Positions 27,068 to 36,382 of a stretch of 64,000 nucleotides of DNA are shown here, piece after piece (the stretch's first letter is position 1; each line of letters begins with the position of its first letter). The notes under the pieces are model-generated. The model was not told the DNA's origin. It made no database searches and saw nothing but the letters and a program-made list of their open reading frames with translations. The stretch comes from Alphaproteobacteria bacterium (GTDB taxonomy: Bacteria > Pseudomonadota > Alphaproteobacteria > JANQMY01). The stretch is from the NCBI GenBank assembly GCA_028289425.1, contig JANQPL010000016.1, positions 124,001-188,000 of the forward strand, given 5' to 3'. Made by a program: the position numbers and the translations under genes.

Positions 27068-28066
27068 ATGGCCCCCACCCAAAAAATTGCCGTCACGCTA
27101 CCCGCCGGCCCGCGCGTGCAGGACACGATCAAGCGTGTGAAATGGGCGGAAGCCAACGGCATTCCAGACGCCTGGTTTGGCGATTCCGGGGCCCCCGACT
27201 CGCTGACCACGGCGGGCATTTTGGCGGCGCACACGAAATTGATCCGCATCGGCGTCGCCGTCACGCCGGTTTATACGCGAACGCCCGCCGTTCTGGCGGC
27301 CACCGCCAACACGCTGGGACAGGTACTGCCGGGGCGCTTCGTTATGGGGTTGGGGTCTTCCAGCCAAACCATGATGGATGGCTGGCACGGCGTGCCGCTC
27401 GATAAGCCGGTCACCCGGGTCAAGGAAACGGCAATCATGGTCAAGTCCATGCTGGCGGGCGAAAAATCGAACTTCGACCTCTCCACATTGCGCAGCCGCG
27501 GTTATCGCCAAGCGCCCATGGAACAGCCCGTGCCGGTCTATCTGGCGGCCCTGCGGGCCAAGATGATTGAGATGGCGGCGGAAGTGGGCGACGGCGTGAT
27601 CTTCAATCTTTGGCCCAAAGGCGCGCTTCCCAAAATGATGGAGCATGTGAAGATCGGGGCCGAGCGTGCAGGCAAAAAGTTCGAAGATGTGGAAGTGGTC
27701 AACCGGGCCATGGTGCTGGTGACGGACGATAAGGAAGGGGCGCGCAATCTGTTCCGGGCCGCTTTTGCGCCTTATTACGCAACGCCTGTCTACAACAACT
27801 TCCTTGCTTGGGCAGGCTACGAGGATGTGGCCAATGTGATCACCGAAGGGTGGGCCGCCAAAGACCGCGCCAAAACCACCGGCGCCATCAGCGACGAATT
27901 GGTGGACGAAATCGCCATCATTGGGCCGGCTGAAGAATGCCGGGAACGCATCCAGGAATGCGCCGCGGGTGGTATCCACACCCACATCATCGCGCCCATG
28001 GCCGCCAGCGCAGAAGACGTTCAGCGTACGTTTGACGCCTTCACGCCGGATAAGCTGTCGCTGTAG
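27068..28066 (+). CDS. LLM-class (F420/FMN-dependent luciferase-like) oxidoreductase
   Basis: This 332-residue TIM-barrel protein of the luciferase-like family is of the methylene-tetrahydromethanopterin-reductase-like subgroup. Blocks include RVQDTIKRVKWAEANGIPDA, TAAGIL-like TTAGILAAHTKLIRIGVAVT, RTPAVLAATANTL and GRFVMGLGSSSQTMMDGWHG. Family members use F420 or FMN; which is used here cannot be told. ATG 27068 is preceded by AGGAGAG. An upstream in-frame extension to 26906 runs through the hairpin element and is rejected. It is probably cotranscribed with the methyltransferase at 28093. Confidence 0.87.
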   Translation: MAPTQKIAVTLPAGPRVQDTIKRVKWAEANGIPDAWFGDSGAPDSLTTAGILAAHTKLIRIGVAVTPVYTRTPAVLAATANTLGQVLPGRFVMGLGSSSQTMMDGWHGVPLDKPVTRVKETAIMVKSMLAGEKSNFDLSTLRSRGYRQAPMEQPVPVYLAALRAKMIEMAAEVGDGVIFNLWPKGALPKMMEHVKIGAERAGKKFEDVEVVNRAMVLVTDDKEGARNLFRAAFAPYYATPVYNNFLAWAGYEDVANVITEGWAAKDRAKTTGAISDELVDEIAIIGPAEECRERIQECAAGGIHTHIIAPMAASAEDVQRTFDAFTPDKLSL

Positions 28067-28092
28067 ACGGGACCTGACGGTGTGGGGCCCAC

Positions 28093-28854
28093 ATGGACTT
28101 CGATGATCCAAAACAACGGTCCGTGTTCTTCGATGTCCACACGGACCTTCCGCGCGAGGGACCGGGAAATTTCGACAGCACAAAACAGGCACTGACGCTG
28201 GCGGGCGAGCTTCCGTCGTCGCCGCGCGTATTAGACATTGCCTGCGGACCAGGCATGCAAACCATCGACCTGGCGAAGTTGCTCCCAACAGCAATCATTA
28301 CCGCGGTCGATTTTCACGCGCCCTACGTGAAAGAAGTTGAACGGCGCGCGGCCGCGCAGGGCGCTACGGACAGAGTTGTGGCGATGGTGGGTGATATGGC
28401 GGACTTGCCGTTCGCCCCCGCGAGCTTCGATCTTATTTGGTGCGAAGGGGCTGCCTACATCATGGGTGTCGAAAACGCCTTGCGCGCGTGGAAACCGCTG
28501 CTCCGCGCAAACGGTAAGCTCGCGATCACCGAAGCGGTATGGCTCCGCGGCGACCCGCCGTCGCGCGTCCGTCGGTGTTGGCTGGAATATCCCGCAATGA
28601 AAGATGTCGCGTTTAACAGGCAACTCGTTGCGACCTGCGGCTACAAGCTGATCGGTGATTTCCTGCTGCCGAAGAGCGCATGGCTCGACGACTATTATGG
28701 ACCCATGCAGAAGCGCCTCGACACGATCAAGGACCGGTATCGGGGCGATCGCGCGGCTCAAGATGTTTTGGCGGAAAGCCAGGAAGAAATTGATGTCTAC
28801 CGCACCTATTCGGACTACTACGGTTATGTGTTCTTGGTGATGGCGGCGGCCTAG
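28093..28854 (+). CDS. Class I SAM-dependent methyltransferase
   Basis: This 253-residue protein carries the Rossmann methyltransferase motifs: motif I VLDIACGPGMQTIDLAKLLP, the acidic loop ITAVDFHAPYVKEVERRAAA, motif II/III VGDMADLPFAPASFDLIWCE and the post-motif G-A-A-Y-I-M-G-V-E-N-A-L. It resembles small-molecule methyltransferases. It starts 26 bp after the LLM oxidoreductase gene. The substrate is unknown; the C-terminal Tyr/Asp-rich DYYGPMQKRL region may form the acceptor site. Confidence 0.87.
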   Translation: MDFDDPKQRSVFFDVHTDLPREGPGNFDSTKQALTLAGELPSSPRVLDIACGPGMQTIDLAKLLPTAIITAVDFHAPYVKEVERRAAAQGATDRVVAMVGDMADLPFAPASFDLIWCEGAAYIMGVENALRAWKPLLRANGKLAITEAVWLRGDPPSRVRRCWLEYPAMKDVAFNRQLVATCGYKLIGDFLLPKSAWLDDYYGPMQKRLDTIKDRYRGDRAAQDVLAESQEEIDVYRTYSDYYGYVFLVMAAA

Positions 28855-28945
28855 CTCAGTTTTGCTCTAGCGAATTGTGCAATTGCGAAGTGCGATTCTT
28901 ACAAGCGGTTGTGCGACTGTTGGCACCACGGAAAATCACCATCCG

Positions 28946-28967
28946 TCGCGCATTCGCAGGGACGCGC
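28946..28967. repeat. 22-nt repeat motif, copy 1
   Basis: The 22 bases at 28946-28967, from TCGCGCATTC to GACGCGC, match 32458-32479 at 20 of 22 positions. Both copies lie 57-95 bp upstream of the start of an exported or membrane protein gene (29041 and 32536). The motif has GCGC near both ends. The rest of the gap 28855-29040 shows no gene. Confidence 0.4.
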
Positions 28968-29040
28968 GCCTTTTAGATGTGGCAATTGAAGCGCGAATTT
29001 GTAAACATGTCGCCCTGGGTTGATGCGCTGGGGGGCGGCT

Positions 29041-32000
29041 ATGAAACAGGCTGGGCGATCGGCATACCTGTTTGCATTTCTTCTTTTTCTTTTTGAGGCC
29101 GCGGCCTCTCCGGCAAACGCAGACGAGAGCTGGTTTCGGCAAGCGGCAATATCGCCTTCCGGGGACAGTATTGCATTCAGCTACCGGGGCGATATTTGGA
29201 CTGTTCCGGCGGCGGGCGGAACGGCACGATTGTTGACCACGAGCCATTCCTATGACGGATTTCCGACCTGGAGTTCCGATGGATCGCAACTGGTATTTGC
29301 ATCAGACCGGCACGGTGATTTCGATATATTCGTTATGCCTGCCCAAGGGGGACCCGCAACCCGCCTTACATTCCATTCCACAGATGACATTCCGTATACG
29401 GTCACCACCGGCGGAGTGGTTTTGTTTGGATCGCGACGCCTGGATCACCCAGACAATGCCCAATTCCCCACCAGCTTGCTGCCCGAGTTATACGCTGTGT
29501 CGCTGGAAGGTGGGAAAAGGCCCAAACAATTCCTGACGACGCCCGCCATTGACGTTGACATTGCTTCAGACGGAAATCGACTGCTCTACCATGACCGTAA
29601 AGGATACGAAGATCCGTTTCGCAAACATCACGTATCGGCAATTGCCAGCGACATTTGGCTTTTGGATAAAGGGACGGGTGACCATACCAAGCTTTCCACC
29701 TTTGCGGGGGAAGACCGAAACCCTGTATGGGGCAACGGAGATGCGTACTACTTTCTTTCAGAGAAAAGCGGTTCGTTCAACATCTGGCGTGGCAGCACGG
29801 CGGATCCATCCGTACAAGAACAGATAACCGAATTCGATACCCACCCAATCCGCCATTTGAGCCGGGCAAACGATGGAACTCTTGCTTTCACGTTTCACGG
29901 ATCGATCTTTACTCTGAAGAATGGCGGCGATCCGGAATTATGTGATGTTCGGATATCTGTGGATCATCGGGGGAAAGGTCCGGTGGCTTTCGGGCTGGGA
30001 GACGGTATTGCCGAGATGGCTTTGTCGCCGGACGAAATGGAGATCGCTTTTGTTTACCGCGGCGAAGTTTTCGTAACCTCTGTGGATCATGATTCGACCA
30101 AGCGGATTACAAATACGCCCGAGCAAGAAAGATCCGTTTCATATTTGTCAGATGGACGGACTCTGGTGTACGCGTCTGAGCGCGACGGAAGTTGGGGCAT
30201 TTATGCGACATCGCTTGTCGACGAAAACGAGCTTCGGTTCTCTCGGTCTACGCTGTTGCAGGAGCAGGCGCTTGTAACGACCGAGGCCGACGAGTTTCAA
30301 CCGGTCCCATCGCCAATGGACGATGCGGTTGCCTATCTTCACAATCGAAATGAAATCCGGGTGGTGGACTTGGAAAGTGGCAAGACGCGTACCGTCGTGG
30401 CCGCAAAACACAATAATTCGTACCAAGACGGCGATATTCTGTTCAATTGGTCTGATGATGGGCGGTGGATCGCGACCCAATTTCTCGCTCGCGGTCGTTG
30501 GCGCACCAATATCGGGTTGGTGCCGGCGAAAACCGGCGGAACACCGGTCGATATTTCGCTCACCGGTTATGAGGAACTTAACCCCAAATGGGCGATGGAC
30601 GGCAGCGCCGTGCTTTGGACGACACGGCGATACGGCGAACGGTCCCACGGAAGTTGGGGCGGCGAAGTGGATGTCATGGCGGCCTTCTTAGATCGGGCCA
30701 CGTATGAAAAGTTCACGGAAACGAAAGAAGACCGGGAATATCGCAAAGAACAGGAAGAGAATGGATCGGGCCGACATGGCGGCATCGGAAATAATGCCTC
30801 ACCTCGTGGGCAGGTATCGGTTCACCCTCATCCAACCGGCTTGATCGCCGACGATGAGTCAGTTGTCGAATGGAGCGGATTTGAGGACCGTCGTTTGCGA
30901 CTGACCATGCACAGTTCCGACCTTGCCGATTTTGCGCTGACGGAAGATGGCACCAGTCTTTACTACCTGAGCAGGTTTGAAAATGACTACGATCTTTGGC
31001 GACACGATTTCCTCTCCGGTAGCACCAGCTTTGTGAAATCTATTGGCGCAGGCGACAGCGACCCAATTCAGCTGACACTGAGTGAAGACGGTAAGACGGC
31101 CTACATCCTTGCGAACGGAGCGATCTACAAGTTGGACCTGTCCAACAAGGAAATTGCCAAAGTGGGCAATGACGGGATCATCTTAATTGATCGGCACAAG
31201 GAACGCCTTCATTCGTTCGAACATGTGGCACGCCAAGTGCGGCAAAAGTTCTACAAGACGGACATGCATGGCGTTGACTGGGATTTTTTTGTGGAGGCCT
31301 ATCGAAAGAAGCTTCCGGAAATTGAAAACTCCCGCGATTTTGCGGTGCTGCTTTCGGAAATGTTAGGTGAACTAAATGCGTCGCACACGGGCGCCCGGTT
31401 TCACTCGACAGACGGTAACGCGGACTCCACATCGTCACTCGGCGCCTTCTACGACGATACGTTTGGCCGAAAAGGGGTCAAAATAAAAGAAGTTATCGAA
31501 GGCGGACCGCTGTCGCGCTCGGACGTTGCCGTGCCTGACGGCGCCATCATATTGGCCGTCAACGGCCAGCGATTGGATCGGGAAGCGAACATCTATGCCC
31601 TTTTAAATCATCAGCAGAACAGAATTGTGCGCGTGACGGTGGCCGACCATGCCGGGGCGCTTGAGCGCGATGTCTTTGTGCGTCCGATTTCGTTGAGCGA
31701 TGAAGCGGAGCTGCTTTATCGGCGATGGGTGAAGAAAAGGCGAGACATCGTCCAAAACGCATCAAACGGTCGGCTTGGATATGTGCATGTGCGCAGCATG
31801 GATGATGAAAGTTATCGGGAGGCGTTCTCGGAAACTTTCGGGAGAAACATCGACAAAGAAGGCCTGGTGGTCGATACGCGCTTTAATACCGGCGGCTGGT
31901 TACACGACGACCTGATCGTCATGTTGAACGGACGACCTTACATGTACTTTGTCGCGCGCGGTCAAGAACTGCGCGAAGAGCCGGAGGAGCGTTGGCACAA

Positions 32001-32325
32001 ACCGTCGATTCTTGTTGTCAGCGAAGGCAACTATTCCGACGCGCACATGTTCCCCTATGCCTATCGGCACCTTGGCTTAGGCGACATTGTGGGCATGCCC
32101 ATTCCCGGAACCGGAACGGCGGTTTGGTGGGAGACGCTGCACACGGGAGACATTACGTTCGGTATCCCTCAGATTGGAATGCGGATCGATGACGGCACAT
32201 ATCTCGAAAATCAACAGCTGGAGCCGGACCACTTAGTGAATTTGGACCCCAAATCGGCCGCCTTGGGAAGTGACACCCAGCTTCTAATGGCCGTTACTAA
32301 ATTGCTGCAACAGCTCGACAATTAG
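29041..32325 (+). CDS. Secreted tricorn-like protease (peptidase S41)
   Basis: This is a protein of about 1094 residues. A signal peptide (YLFAFLLFLFEAAASPANA) is cleaved after about residue 27. It is followed by six- and seven-bladed beta-propellers to about residue 700, with WD40-like repeats such as DGFPTWSSDGSQLVFASDRH and SPDEMEIAFVYRGEVFVTSV. Next come a helical domain, a PDZ domain (about 800-895, VIEGGPLSRSDVAVPDGAII) and the S41 catalytic domain. Tricorn catalytic residues are present: His782 in ASHTGA and Ser999-Asp1000 in EGNYSDAHMFP. Tricorn in archaea trims proteasome peptides in the cytosol; here export points to periplasmic peptide degradation. ATG 29041 is preferred over ATG 29023 and TTG 29020 because the signal peptide then starts normally. 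Confidence 0.88.
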   Translation: MKQAGRSAYLFAFLLFLFEAAASPANADESWFRQAAISPSGDSIAFSYRGDIWTVPAAGGTARLLTTSHSYDGFPTWSSDGSQLVFASDRHGDFDIFVMPAQGGPATRLTFHSTDDIPYTVTTGGVVLFGSRRLDHPDNAQFPTSLLPELYAVSLEGGKRPKQFLTTPAIDVDIASDGNRLLYHDRKGYEDPFRKHHVSAIASDIWLLDKGTGDHTKLSTFAGEDRNPVWGNGDAYYFLSEKSGSFNIWRGSTADPSVQEQITEFDTHPIRHLSRANDGTLAFTFHGSIFTLKNGGDPELCDVRISVDHRGKGPVAFGLGDGIAEMALSPDEMEIAFVYRGEVFVTSVDHDSTKRITNTPEQERSVSYLSDGRTLVYASERDGSWGIYATSLVDENELRFSRSTLLQEQALVTTEADEFQPVPSPMDDAVAYLHNRNEIRVVDLESGKTRTVVAAKHNNSYQDGDILFNWSDDGRWIATQFLARGRWRTNIGLVPAKTGGTPVDISLTGYEELNPKWAMDGSAVLWTTRRYGERSHGSWGGEVDVMAAFLDRATYEKFTETKEDREYRKEQEENGSGRHGGIGNNASPRGQVSVHPHPTGLIADDESVVEWSGFEDRRLRLTMHSSDLADFALTEDGTSLYYLSRFENDYDLWRHDFLSGSTSFVKSIGAGDSDPIQLTLSEDGKTAYILANGAIYKLDLSNKEIAKVGNDGIILIDRHKERLHSFEHVARQVRQKFYKTDMHGVDWDFFVEAYRKKLPEIENSRDFAVLLSEMLGELNASHTGARFHSTDGNADSTSSLGAFYDDTFGRKGVKIKEVIEGGPLSRSDVAVPDGAIILAVNGQRLDREANIYALLNHQQNRIVRVTVADHAGALERDVFVRPISLSDEAELLYRRWVKKRRDIVQNASNGRLGYVHVRSMDDESYREAFSETFGRNIDKEGLVVDTRFNTGGWLHDDLIVMLNGRPYMYFVARGQELREEPEERWHKPSILVVSEGNYSDAHMFPYAYRHLGLGDIVGMPIPGTGTAVWWETLHTGDITFGIPQIGMRIDDGTYLENQQLEPDHLVNLDPKSAALGSDTQLLMAVTKLLQQLDN

Positions 32326-32457
32326 TCGATGCCATTTCCGAAAGAAAAGCTGGTTTTTTGTTGTGTTGCACTGCGGCGAGTTCATAGGGCTGTTGCCCGC
32401 CGGAACGACTGTAGCCCGGTGGCGCTGCGCACCGTATCGCGAAGATTTCGCTATTCA

Positions 32458-32479
32458 TCGCGCATTCACAGCGACGCGC
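32458..32479. repeat. 22-nt repeat motif, copy 2
   Basis: This is the second copy of the motif at 28946 (20 of 22 matches), 57 bp before the gene at 32536. It may be an operator or a small intergenic repeat. Apart from it, the gap 32326-32535 holds only an AGGAGGGGG ribosome site near 32524 for the next gene. Confidence 0.4.
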
Positions 32480-32535
32480 TCATGAATTAATATGCCGGAA
32501 GGGAATGCAGGATCCCGCACTTCAGGAGGGGGCGT

Positions 32536-33078
32536 ATGAGTGCACTGATTAGAATTTTCTGTCTTCCGATCGTGCTGGCCACGATCGCGGTCAACATGTT
32601 CGCGCTGGCGGGTTTGCTCGAAGGCGTGGGTTTTGCCGACACCGAGTGGCGGTCGCCGATCAGCGACTTCGGCAATCTTTATTCGGAACTGGCGGCCGCC
32701 GGATTTGCCGTTGCCAATTCTTTCGTCAGCGGTCAGTTCGGTTTCGACCTGCCCGAATGGAGCACCCACGCCTTCGTCCTATATGCCTCGACCGCCTTGG
32801 CGGTGGCTGCATCGGGCATGGGTGTTACGCAACGCCAAACATTTCTGGGCGGTTTGGGCGCAGGCAGCGTGTCGCTGTCCTGGCCGTTGAGTGTGTGGGG
32901 ATTTGTCACGCAAGCATTTCGCGGCCGCACGGTCAGCACGTTCGCGCGCGACCATTCGGTCATCTTCTGGCTTTACATGCTGACGGTAGCCGCCGGTTAT
33001 GGCGGGGCACGGTATTACAACGCCAACTACCTGCCGGCTCCGGAAGAGGTTGCGCTGCTGCAAATGTTCTTCGGCTGA
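32536..33078 (+). CDS. Hypothetical membrane protein, 180 residues
   Basis: No family is recognised. The N-terminal segment LIRIFCLPIVLATIAVNMFA is a signal anchor, and further hydrophobic helices are at about residues 82-95 (FVLYASTALAVAASG), 100-128 (GLGAGSVSLSWPLSVWGFVT) and 140-158 (VIFWLYMLTVAAGYGGARY). The start has a strong ribosome site (AGGAGGGGGCGT, 5-6 bases before the ATG). It follows the tricorn-like protease with a 210-bp gap, so a separate promoter is likely. Confidence 0.7.
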   Translation: MSALIRIFCLPIVLATIAVNMFALAGLLEGVGFADTEWRSPISDFGNLYSELAAAGFAVANSFVSGQFGFDLPEWSTHAFVLYASTALAVAASGMGVTQRQTFLGGLGAGSVSLSWPLSVWGFVTQAFRGRTVSTFARDHSVIFWLYMLTVAAGYGGARYYNANYLPAPEEVALLQMFFG

Positions 33079-33134
33079 TCGCAACACCCGACGTTCTTGT
33101 TCAATCTTCGATGCTTTCCTTAGCGGAAGCGTCG

Positions 33135-34940
33135 TCACGCCCACGCTTCCGCCTGTTTGACGGCCTTTCGGAAGGGGCCGAGACACAGAGATAGGCATAT
33201 GGCCGCCGTGGGATAGAACAGTGCTGCAAGCAATGCCAGCGCATAACGAAGCCCTTCATCGTTTGGCTGACCGGTCGAGAATATGTCAGACATAAACCCG
33301 ACCAGCCACGGTCCCATGGCGTATCCGATGAAATTAACAAAAATCAAGTAGAACGCGATCATCTGTGCACGAAGTTCGTTTGGCGCAATCACTTGCAAAG
33401 CGGACGTAGCCAGTCCGGCCGGCATCGCCATGATGAAGGTAATCGGGCACAACAATATGATCGTGATCAGCCAGTTGCCCCAAAGCAGCATTGCGACGGC
33501 CGGCACCACCACAACAATTGCAGCCCAACGGATAACGCGCAGCGTTGCATCAGGCACGTTGCGTGCCATCAACATGCTGGCAAGCCAGCCGGCGAATACG
33601 CTGCCGGTGATGCCAAAGAAGAATGAAATTAGCCCATAGGTCATGCCTGCATCGGCCTTGGTCATGCCATGGACACGGACCAGGAACTCAATGTTCCAAG
33701 ACAGAAGGCCCCAGCCGAACGTCGCCAAGCACAAAAGACCGCTAAAGTGGAAAAGGAAGACCGGCCAGCGCTCTAGCATGAAGCCTATTACTTCGCGCAT
33801 GGGGACCGCGCCCTTGCCACCATCATTGGAGAATTGACCGGAGCGGCCCAATCGTTTCGGTTCCGCGACCGTGAACATCATCAGCGCCAACAAAACCCCG
33901 GGTAAGCCGACGATGATAAACAGGGCCTGCCAACTCTTGAGCTCACCCACAATGGGAAGCGCCATCGGGGTTGCTTCCAGGTGCTGAATAACCTGCCCGC
34001 CGACAATCGATGCCAGGGCCACGCCCACAAAGGGCGCACTGGAGACAATCCCCAACGCTAGCGGCAAGCGGTGTTTGGGAAAATAATCGGTCAGCATGGA
34101 TGTGGTGGCCGGCCCCAAAGTCGCTTCGCCCACGCCGACGCCGGCGCGCAAGAAAGCCAGCTGCCAGAAGGTTTTCGCAAAGCCGCTCGCCGCCGTAATC
34201 ACACTCCAACTGAATATGCCGATCGCCATGATGAGCCGTCGGCTGTGGCGGTCCGCATAGCGCGCCATGGGCAGAGTGACCAGTGTGTAAGACCCCACGA
34301 AAATCAGGCCCATCAAAAGGCCGACCTGTCCATCGGTGATGCCCAAATCGCGTTTCAATGGCCCCACCATCAGCGCGATAATCTGGCGGTCGATGATGGA
34401 GAAGGTGCTGGCGATGGTCAGAAAAAACAGGACGTACCAGCGGTACCACGGGCTGCCTTGGCCGCCGCCGGTCAATGCCGCTACATCGTCATCGTCTTCG
34501 AAGGTGACCAATTCGGGGATGTTAAACTGATCGCGCACTTGTTTCGTGTCGCGATAGACCTGCCATTCGGCCACAAGACCACGCTGGATCTTTGCCCGCC
34601 AAATGGCCGGCCCCTGAAACTCTTCGCCGTTAACTGCCTTCTTGCCGGCTTTTTCGAGCATCTCCCGCCCAAAGTCCGACAGCGATCCTGTCGACATGCC
34701 CACTAAGATGATGTCGTTGCCTGCAAAATGGGTTTCGAAAATGTCGATCTGATAATCCGGGAACAGCTTGAAATAACCTTCCCAGTTGCCCCGCATCTTG
34801 TCACGGCCTTGGGAGCGCCCGTCGGCCATATCGACGAACACGTGATCGTCCGTCATCAGAGCGGTCAGCCCGTCAATATTGCCCTCATTGATTTCGTCAA
34901 TGAACGCTTGGGCAACGGCGATGGGGTTCCCGCGGTTCAT
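33135..34940 (-). CDS. Fusion of an NTF2/SnoaL-like domain to an MFS transporter
   Basis: This 601-residue protein has two parts. Residues 1-140 form an NTF2-like (SnoaL-type) domain: AVAQAFIDEINEGNIDGLTA, MTDDHVFVDMADG, FPDYQIDIFETHFAGNDIIL and AIWRAKIQRGLVAEWQVYRD. From about residue 165 a spinster-type MFS domain with twelve helices follows: FLTIASTFSIIDRQIIALMV, then the motif-A-like MARYADRHSRRLIM. NTF2-like domains bind small hydrophobic ligands or act as cyclases/isomerases, so this may couple ligand binding with export or import. The frame is open through the joint. The ATG at 34940 follows the amidase stop with one base between, so the genes are coupled. Confidence 0.85.
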   Translation of the reverse strand: MNRGNPIAVAQAFIDEINEGNIDGLTALMTDDHVFVDMADGRSQGRDKMRGNWEGYFKLFPDYQIDIFETHFAGNDIILVGMSTGSLSDFGREMLEKAGKKAVNGEEFQGPAIWRAKIQRGLVAEWQVYRDTKQVRDQFNIPELVTFEDDDDVAALTGGGQGSPWYRWYVLFFLTIASTFSIIDRQIIALMVGPLKRDLGITDGQVGLLMGLIFVGSYTLVTLPMARYADRHSRRLIMAIGIFSWSVITAASGFAKTFWQLAFLRAGVGVGEATLGPATTSMLTDYFPKHRLPLALGIVSSAPFVGVALASIVGGQVIQHLEATPMALPIVGELKSWQALFIIVGLPGVLLALMMFTVAEPKRLGRSGQFSNDGGKGAVPMREVIGFMLERWPVFLFHFSGLLCLATFGWGLLSWNIEFLVRVHGMTKADAGMTYGLISFFFGITGSVFAGWLASMLMARNVPDATLRVIRWAAIVVVVPAVAMLLWGNWLITIILLCPITFIMAMPAGLATSALQVIAPNELRAQMIAFYLIFVNFIGYAMGPWLVGFMSDIFSTGQPNDEGLRYALALLAALFYPTAAICLSLCLGPFRKAVKQAEAWA

Positions 34941-34941
34941 G

Positions 34942-36354
34942 CTAGACGCGCGCCCACAATTGTTCGACCAATATGCCGGCGCGCGCTTCCACCGCTTGGG
35001 CTGCATCAAGGCACAGATCTTCCCGATAGCGGCCGCCCACAAATTGCACGCCGATGGGCAGGCCTTCATTCATCAGGACAGGAACGATCGAGGCGGGCAG
35101 GCCCAATAAATTCATGCTGGAAATGTAGGTGAGCGCCTCGAACACCTTGCGGGCGCTGTCATCATCCTCCAAATCTGCGTTTACGGGGAAAGGCGGTTGC
35201 AGGGAAGCCGGGCATAAGACCAGCGGATACTTCTCCAGGAATACGGTCCATTGGCGCAGCAGCCGCGTGCGTTCCGCAAGCCCGCGCATATAGCCTTCGT
35301 GATCGCGCACATCGGCCCAGCGGTAATAGGCGGCCACCACTTGTTTCATGTCGGCGCCGGCATATTCGTCGATGATTTTTCCCATCATCACATGCATTTC
35401 CGTGAAGATGAGATCCCGCCACAAGGTCAGCACGTCTTCCACATCGGGGGGATCTATTTCTTCAAGCACGTATCCGGCGTCTTCCAGATATTTGGCTGCG
35501 GTGTCGATCGCTTGCGTGACGGCAGGGTGCATGGGGAAGCCAAACGCATTGGTGGTTTTGGCAACGCGGATGGGTTCCGCAGGCCGCGGGCCCTCCAACG
35601 GTGCCGGCACCCACCAGGGATCGTTCGGATCGCCCTGCGCCATGACCGATAGAGCCAGCCGTGAATCGCGCACTTCTCGTGTGATTGGTCCCTGCACGGA
35701 CATGATTTGCATGAGCGGCGGCCGTTCTTCCGGTGCGCTGGGGTTGTAGGCCGGCACGCGGCCGAGCGTCGGTTTGATGGTCGTCACCCCATTGCAATAG
35801 GCGGGAATCCGCAAGGACCCGCCAATATCATTGCCGTGGCCGATGGCGCCGATGCCGGCCGCCACACTGGAGCCCGCCCCACCGGACGAGCCGCCACAGG
35901 TGATTGTCTCATCCCAGGGGTTTTTGGTAAGGCCCCGCAAGGGGTTGTCGGTGAAAGCGCGGAAGGAAAATTCCGGCGTATTCGTCCGTCCAATGATGAT
36001 CGCGCCGGCTTCCTTCAAATGCCGGGTAATGGGGGAGTCTGCCGGTGCGATCAGGTTTTCAAACGCCTTCACCCCGTTGGGGGTGGCCTGACCTTTTACA
36101 TCCACGTTTTCCTTGATGGTGATGGGCACCCCATGCAGCGGGCCTAGAGCTACGTTGCTCGCGGCAATGGCATCCGCTTTTTTGGCGTCTTCGATGGCCT
36201 GGTCGCCCGAATCGACGGTCACCGCATTAAGCGGCGGGTTGGCATCGCGCATGTGCGCAACAGCGGCTTGGGTTACCTCCACACAGGACAGATCCTTCGT
36301 GCGTATGGCGGCGGCCAGGTCGCAGGCGCTCCATTGCCACAGTGGCTTTGCCAT
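34942..36354 (-). CDS. Amidase-signature family amidase
   Basis: This 470-residue amidase has the complete Ser-cisSer-Lys catalytic set: Lys in GVPITIKENVDVKG, the Gly/Ser-rich TCGGSSGGAGSSVAAGIGAI with the cis-Ser, and the nucleophilic Ser in GNDIGGSLRIPA. It hydrolyses carboxamides to acid and ammonia; substrate unknown. The start at 36354 is supported by GGAGG seven bases upstream. It is followed directly by the NTF2-MFS gene and preceded 28 bp upstream by the 36383 gene, forming a three-gene minus-strand operon. Confidence 0.92.
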   Translation of the reverse strand: MAKPLWQWSACDLAAAIRTKDLSCVEVTQAAVAHMRDANPPLNAVTVDSGDQAIEDAKKADAIAASNVALGPLHGVPITIKENVDVKGQATPNGVKAFENLIAPADSPITRHLKEAGAIIIGRTNTPEFSFRAFTDNPLRGLTKNPWDETITCGGSSGGAGSSVAAGIGAIGHGNDIGGSLRIPAYCNGVTTIKPTLGRVPAYNPSAPEERPPLMQIMSVQGPITREVRDSRLALSVMAQGDPNDPWWVPAPLEGPRPAEPIRVAKTTNAFGFPMHPAVTQAIDTAAKYLEDAGYVLEEIDPPDVEDVLTLWRDLIFTEMHVMMGKIIDEYAGADMKQVVAAYYRWADVRDHEGYMRGLAERTRLLRQWTVFLEKYPLVLCPASLQPPFPVNADLEDDDSARKVFEALTYISSMNLLGLPASIVPVLMNEGLPIGVQFVGGRYREDLCLDAAQAVEARAGILVEQLWARV

Positions 36355-36382
36355 GTTGGTCCTCCCCCCGAGGCCACGCGCC

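Noticed and set aside
27098-28294. Minus-strand frame opposite the LLM and methyltransferase genes
   Set aside because: Spans two real plus-strand genes and has no motif of its own.
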